Shown: positions 12,501-18,500 of the stretch, in pieces
How the letters are laid out: every line of letters begins with the position of its first letter
Position numbering within the stretch: position 1 is the first letter of the stretch
NCBI GenBank assembly: GCA_000934455.1
Contig: KN894831.1
Coordinates: 7,710-44,674 of the forward strand
From: Apostichopus parvimensis
Taxonomy: Eukaryota > Echinodermata > Holothuroidea > Aspidochirotida > Stichopodidae
Length of the DNA: 36,965 nt
Reading direction: 5' to 3'
Notes under the pieces: generated by a model
The model's database searches: none
Seen by the model: only the letters and a program-made list of their open reading frames with translations
What the model was told of the DNA's origin: nothing
Translations under genes and position numbers: made by a program

Positions 12501-15500
12501 ATTTTGTATAAAATCGTGCCCAAATATATCTTTATACGAGCCCAGTTTAACATATCTTTCGTCATCAGCTGAGGACTTCAGTGGGTTTAGTTTCGAAAAC
12601 ATGTTCATCACATGGACTTTGTCGTCTAGTTGAGATCGATATGTAACCTCCAAGTCATGCAAGAGCTGCTTCCGCTTTTCGGTTAGCTCGCCTGGATGAA
12701 AACAAAGGTAGTAAAGCAGTTATATTGCTGGATCTTTTACGTTGTAAATTAAACAAAGAAAGAAGAAGACGTACAGACAGAAATTAGAAGTTAGTTAGTG
12801 CTCTCAATAGGTGATTTTTAGTCAAGTAAAGAAGTCCTCACAGATTTTTTCAGTCTTTTGGGTACAGTATGTAGTCAATGACGTACTTCTATTTAGACAT
12901 CGACGCCAATACACGCTTCTTATTTCAGCCTTTTATGATATGCACAACTTAAGAAAACTTTCATCAGTAAATCAATAACGAACTGCAACACTGTTATATT
13001 TACTATCATATACTATTGGAAAGTTTAGAACTGGCAAGACCTGCAACGTTTGATTGGACTTAAAGTTAAAGTTAACGCTCTTTTATTAATTATACCAGAG
13101 ATAGAAACCTCGAAGTATTCGGAAGCTTGCACTAATAGCTTATTTGTACTCCAACGTCGTGTTTCACACACTCTATGAACGAAACATTACGCATAATGAT
13201 CGGTTACAAATATGTGTTTCATTATTTTATTTGAAGTCATACAGACGCAAACATTACAATACACCCGTCTTATGACTTTAGATGGAAAACGTATTTCTAG
13301 ACAAAGTCAGAATAACATTAAGAAATGTCATATACCGGAAGTTTAATGTAAAGAGCATTCTGTTCTTTACAAGATGTGAATGGAGGTAGTCGGAAATATA
13401 CACCATCAACCGAAATGTGAATGACCTTGGTGTTGACTATTTAAAGAATGTGACAGTTGATCTGTAATCAACGGACATATGTTTGAAATGTAAAACTTTA
13501 AGTTGAAAATTTGTGTGCAATATTCTGTTTCAAAACCATATGGAGGTCTATCTATACCTTTGATTTATGAGTGTATCGCGTATAGTCTACATATGTAAGG
13601 ATTTTGAAGGTCACCTTTGAATTGGCGAAGTTCTTTTGTTTGATTCATTATAAATCGAGGATCTATTCTCTTTATCTCTCTCTCTACCTCCTCTACCCCA
13701 CCCCTACCCTCCCCTTGTCTTTCTCTATCTTTTACTTTTTTGTAACCGACCATTATAGTAACATTTATCATAATTTGAGTGTCAAAAGGAGACTGCGATA
13801 TCCCAAACGGTTCTCATATTTTCTTAATAATATTAATGTTACCAGTCAAAGATAACGTTCATTTTTAAACTTTTCCCGAGGGGTTCCTGAAACTTCAGGC
13901 TCCACTTCTAATATATTTTATAGAAAAGTCTGACTTGTTTTACTATACTTACTGTGCTTTAAAAGGGTTCCCTGACTCTGAAAGAAAAAATGACGAATTC
14001 TTCATGAAAACCTAAATGAAACTCGTAACGTTTCACCGTCGAGATATTCTTGTAGATTTAAAGATCTTGCATTAATGTATTTGTATACATCTATATGCAA
14101 TTAATTCATTAGAAAGTAAGCAATTTTAAAGGCATACGGTAAACAGCTCTTGGCGTATTAGAGATGTTGTTTAAGGAAGGTTGGGCGTTGCCAAAATGGC
14201 TAACAAAAGCATGAAAATCTGATATGTTTGCATTTGGTTGCTCCGTAGGATATTTCAGCCGTAAACTACCAATTTGAATGCAATAACATTTAACAGGAGG
14301 ATAGATCTCATTATCGCTATGTTGCATGCTAACTGTATCGTGATTGACAAACATTATATACTTTCTGGGAAGAGGCATACAAAACAATTCCCATTTGCGT
14401 CACAACGGTCGTACTACACTTTGGTTACCATCGTTCCATCGTTGTAATAACGGGAGCTGCCACTGAGCTTCTCTTTATACTGTATAGGTCTCTTACTTTC
14501 AACCCATCACTTAACATGCTGTTGACAATAGGCAAAAGCAAACTTAACTGATTCCAGATCGACATCATTCTTATTACAAGTAATTGTTACTGTAAATATG
14601 GAACTGCCAATATCATCAAGACCACCCTTATCTTCAGAACTTCAAACGTTTTCAATTGATAAGGTTTTCTTCCGATAGTGTGTTGGATATTGGTAATTAG
14701 TCCATGTCTATAGCCAAATTTGACATTGCCTGTGGTCTAGCCTACTATCGTCGGTACTATAGATAGTCTACTAAATTGGTCACACATGGAAAAGATTACT
14801 TTGTAGCTTGTTTTTTACCACACCGTGTATGTTCAAGTATGTTCAAGTTTGGAATGTTGTAAACACGTTTTAGAAAAACTAACGTAAAATGTAACTTTAG
14901 ACCGATAGAAGAGTGTTTGTCACCAAAGTCAGCTTTTCATGGACATTTCGTCAGATGGTGATTTAGCACAGCGGAGTTTTGAAAAAGTTGATAAAAAAAA
15001 TTGTAGGTAGTTTTACACAACACTCTATTCTTCTTTAAGTGTTCGCTAACCTGTAACAGTTCTTCTCCTTGCTCTTGATCTTTGTGGTGCAAGCTGTTGT
15101 CCCTATCAATTTGACGCCGATATTTAACTACGTAAAGAAAGGATAGCAATATAATAACGTTTGACGCTCCATATATAATTAGTTACCAGTCTTTGAACAG
15201 AAGTAATTAGTCATATTGTTCATGCCATTAAGCGTTCTTTCTGATGCATTAATATTTGAAATGATTAGTTCAAAATTCCTTCCAAGTTCATTGCGGAGTC
15301 AGATTTATATGTGCCAATCATACCATATAAAACACATATAGTCACATTAATTGAAATTTCGACAACCCGTTGGTTCTTTCGTTTGGGTCAAATTTTCGAA
15401 TACTTTTGAAATTGATTTTTTAAATATTCACCCTGTTCTTGAATCTTTAACAACGCTAGACGAATCAAATTAATGATGGGTTTGTTGCAAATACTGAACA

Positions 15501-18500
15501 AATGTGTACGATATTAACAATCGTTTATCACGCTTTTTGGAAAGAATTGGTCTTACCAAATATTATTTCCGCGACCGCAATTGAAACGATAACAATGACT
15601 ACAACTGTAATTGGAATCCAAACAATATACCAACTAGTCGGTTCTGGTGACACTGGCCTCGAGCAGTTTCTCTGTCCTGTATGGAATTACAAGAATGTAC
15701 ATGGTTAATAGTCGTTGTTTTTCATTGTACAATTGTGGTTGCTTGACCATTTTACAGCACGCTCTTAAGCAGTCAGTGTGCCATAGTACTTTCTAATTGG
15801 ACTGAAGGCAGTGCCGGAGCAATTCCCAAAAATAATGTTGAAAGCTGAAAATACGTACCATGTCCCTGCAAAAAGAGGGTCAACAGGTGTGCCCGACTCT
15901 CTATTATTGATCTCATCAATATACTAAAATATTAAAATTCGGTGGGCTGGTTTGAGTGTGTGTTGGGGAAAGGGGGAGGGGGTGGTGGTGTCGTATAATA
16001 GCACGGATGAACTTACCATTTATTGAGGTGTGGTCAAAAATGATGTGTGTGTGTGTGTTATTAATAATAGGTTCATTATTGTTCATATTATTTGAAAATA
16101 GCCTATATATTTTTACACATTTAGAAAAGTTAGTTGCCCGTAATTGCCTTCCACTATTTACCTTACTTAACATCATTATATGTGTATCATAACTTCATAC
16201 CATCATCAAAATACATCCTGCTGCCATCTTTATAATATTTGAACGATTTTGTGGTATCTGAAGGTAATGTAATCGAAAACGAAGGTGTTGATATACTAGA
16301 CGACGTCAGCTATTTCGAACGTAAGTTAAACCTAGTCACGATATTGATGTTACAAATCCGTTTACCATCCCCTTTATACTCAACACTTTAGTGCTCTATG
16401 CAAATGTCAACTGTAGCTTGTGTGTTTGTGTTTGTAGTTCAGCGATTGCATACTTTTAATATGGTAAGCTTGCCTGTGATTGTGATTGAAATAGACGAAT
16501 GGAAACGGTTTGATATATGTTACATACTTACTTATTTACATGTAACTTACTGTTCAACAAAGTAACGCGGGCGACTTTCAAATCGAAGAATTTTGTAGCT
16601 GGGCCCGTAGCAATACATTTCAATGGAAATGCTTCATTACACTCAGTGTTTGCAGCTATGCTGTATTCAAGCAATTGTGTGACGGTATATAGGCCACTCT
16701 GCTCCTCTACACTGAGTGTGCTTGCAAATAATTCTAACTTTGAATTGCTATCATCATCTTCAGACCATTCCACTGAAATAACAGGTCTGACGTCAAAAAC
16801 GGTGCAACGTAGTTCGCCTGACCCATGTGATGTGACGGTGCATTCGTTTTCTCCAGTAAGTCTACACACATCAATTACAATATTTGGGGAAGCAGAAGGC
16901 GGCACTAAGTAGGTAGAAAATTAATGGAAAACAAAACAGCACATACAATTGAGGTAACGGTGGCATTTAGAAAGAGTCCGATGATTGTTTGTGTAATATT
17001 AAACGTTATGTTACAATTCTGTTGCAAGAACAGTATACATTCGCAAAAATAAGGAATAAATCCAACGTGATACAAAATTAATAACAACAGAAATCCTACT
17101 TTATCTCAAAGCCTTATTATGCATTCAATTTCCACGGTCTTTATGATCTTTTTTGGTACTATTATGAAGTAATTACTCGTGTACTTATGACTCTGACTAT
17201 ACAGAGTCCAACGAAAATAAGTCCACTATGTAGACTGCATTGTAGTTTCTCAAGACATTTGCTCGGGCATGTTTGTTTTAATATGTCATTCACTTAAATA
17301 GTTCAGAATGTTGGTAAATTAGTACATTATTGTGTAAGTATTTACTACAAAATACTGCCCGAAAATATATGATATAGTAAGGAATCTGTAAGATCAAAAT
17401 TATGATTGAAATGCATAAAATATACCTAATAGATTCCTTTGTCGTATAGAAGAATCAATTTTCCTATGTATTCTACCTAAACGTTTTGTAAATACCTTGT
17501 TTATGTTAAGGCAACCATAATTGGTAGAAACAAACAAAGTGAAAAATTTGAAACTAAGAACAATAAGGGAAAACAGCAACATACCCACAACAATCAATTC
17601 GTATATTTCCAATTTACGGTTAGAGTTGCTAGATGCACATGTGTAATTCCCTTCGGTTTCTGTAGAGACAGAAGCGATGACGAGCTCTCCAAATTCATTG
17701 ACGGAGTAGATTCCGATATTTATAGGATTATCATGACTCGGTGATCTGTATGCAATTGTTTCAGAGGTACCTTTCAGTGTCACTTTTTTCCAAATGTAGC
17801 TAGCTCCACTTACTCTACGTTGACAGGTTAAGATAGCCGGGAGATTAATTTGGAAGTACACCATTTCCGGTTCAGCCAGACTGGGCCAATTTTTTTGCGA
17901 CTGATCCAAGATGACTACTTTCTCGTACGACAAACTACTTGGAGGAAATGTTGCTCTACACAAGAAAAGGGATACCAGTTTCCCGTTTCCCATTTCGTTA
18001 GATGTTAGTGATATGTTGGAGTTTGAACGAAAAGTATGTTTTTCCTCCTGGATCACGTCATGGGTTGAATTGTACTCTACTTCTCTGCCATCACTAGAAA
18101 CGTAAAACCATTTAAGTTTTGCTGGTGGTCTGGCACCACCAACTTCACACTGTAGAAAATCAACATGGTCATCTGCTACTAGGCACAGTTCCTCCTGCAA
18201 GCAATCCGGTATGATGGGTATTTTTGTAGCGGGTGTAACTGTAAAATAAGAATGACATGTATGTGTATGTGAGTCTATAGCTAATGACATATTTCCTAAT
18301 ACATTTGATACATAATTCTAAATCCGACTGCTAAATAACAAGTTTATCATATATTTCATTTATAATTTGTTACATTAAGAACTCCAAAATAAATGTGCGA
18401 GAAGCCAAATTATTTTGTTCTACCAGGTTTAATATTAAGAATTCCAAACATAAATGTCTTTGTCCTTCAATAGTTTATTCCCTACCCTCTTCCCTCAATC

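Noticed and set aside
11127-12662. The NACHT frame as a free-standing gene starting at 12662
   Set aside because: The codon at 12660-12662 is TTG, not ATG. The frame is open upstream to a good splice acceptor at 12691, and a donor at 11231 precedes the apparent stop. It is an internal exon.
14109-14387. 92-codon minus-strand frame as a cytoplasmic exon
   Set aside because: Its good acceptor (CCTCTTCCCAG) gives a phase that does not follow the juxtamembrane exon. The 25-nt exon at 13953 fits both sides.
14494-14515. 22-nt candidate microexon with good splice sites
   Set aside because: In the phase required after the juxtamembrane exon it contains a stop (TGA).
16528-16912. Plus-strand open frame opposite the fourth Ig exon
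   Set aside because: Shadow of the Ig exon; no domain signature or splice logic on the plus strand.
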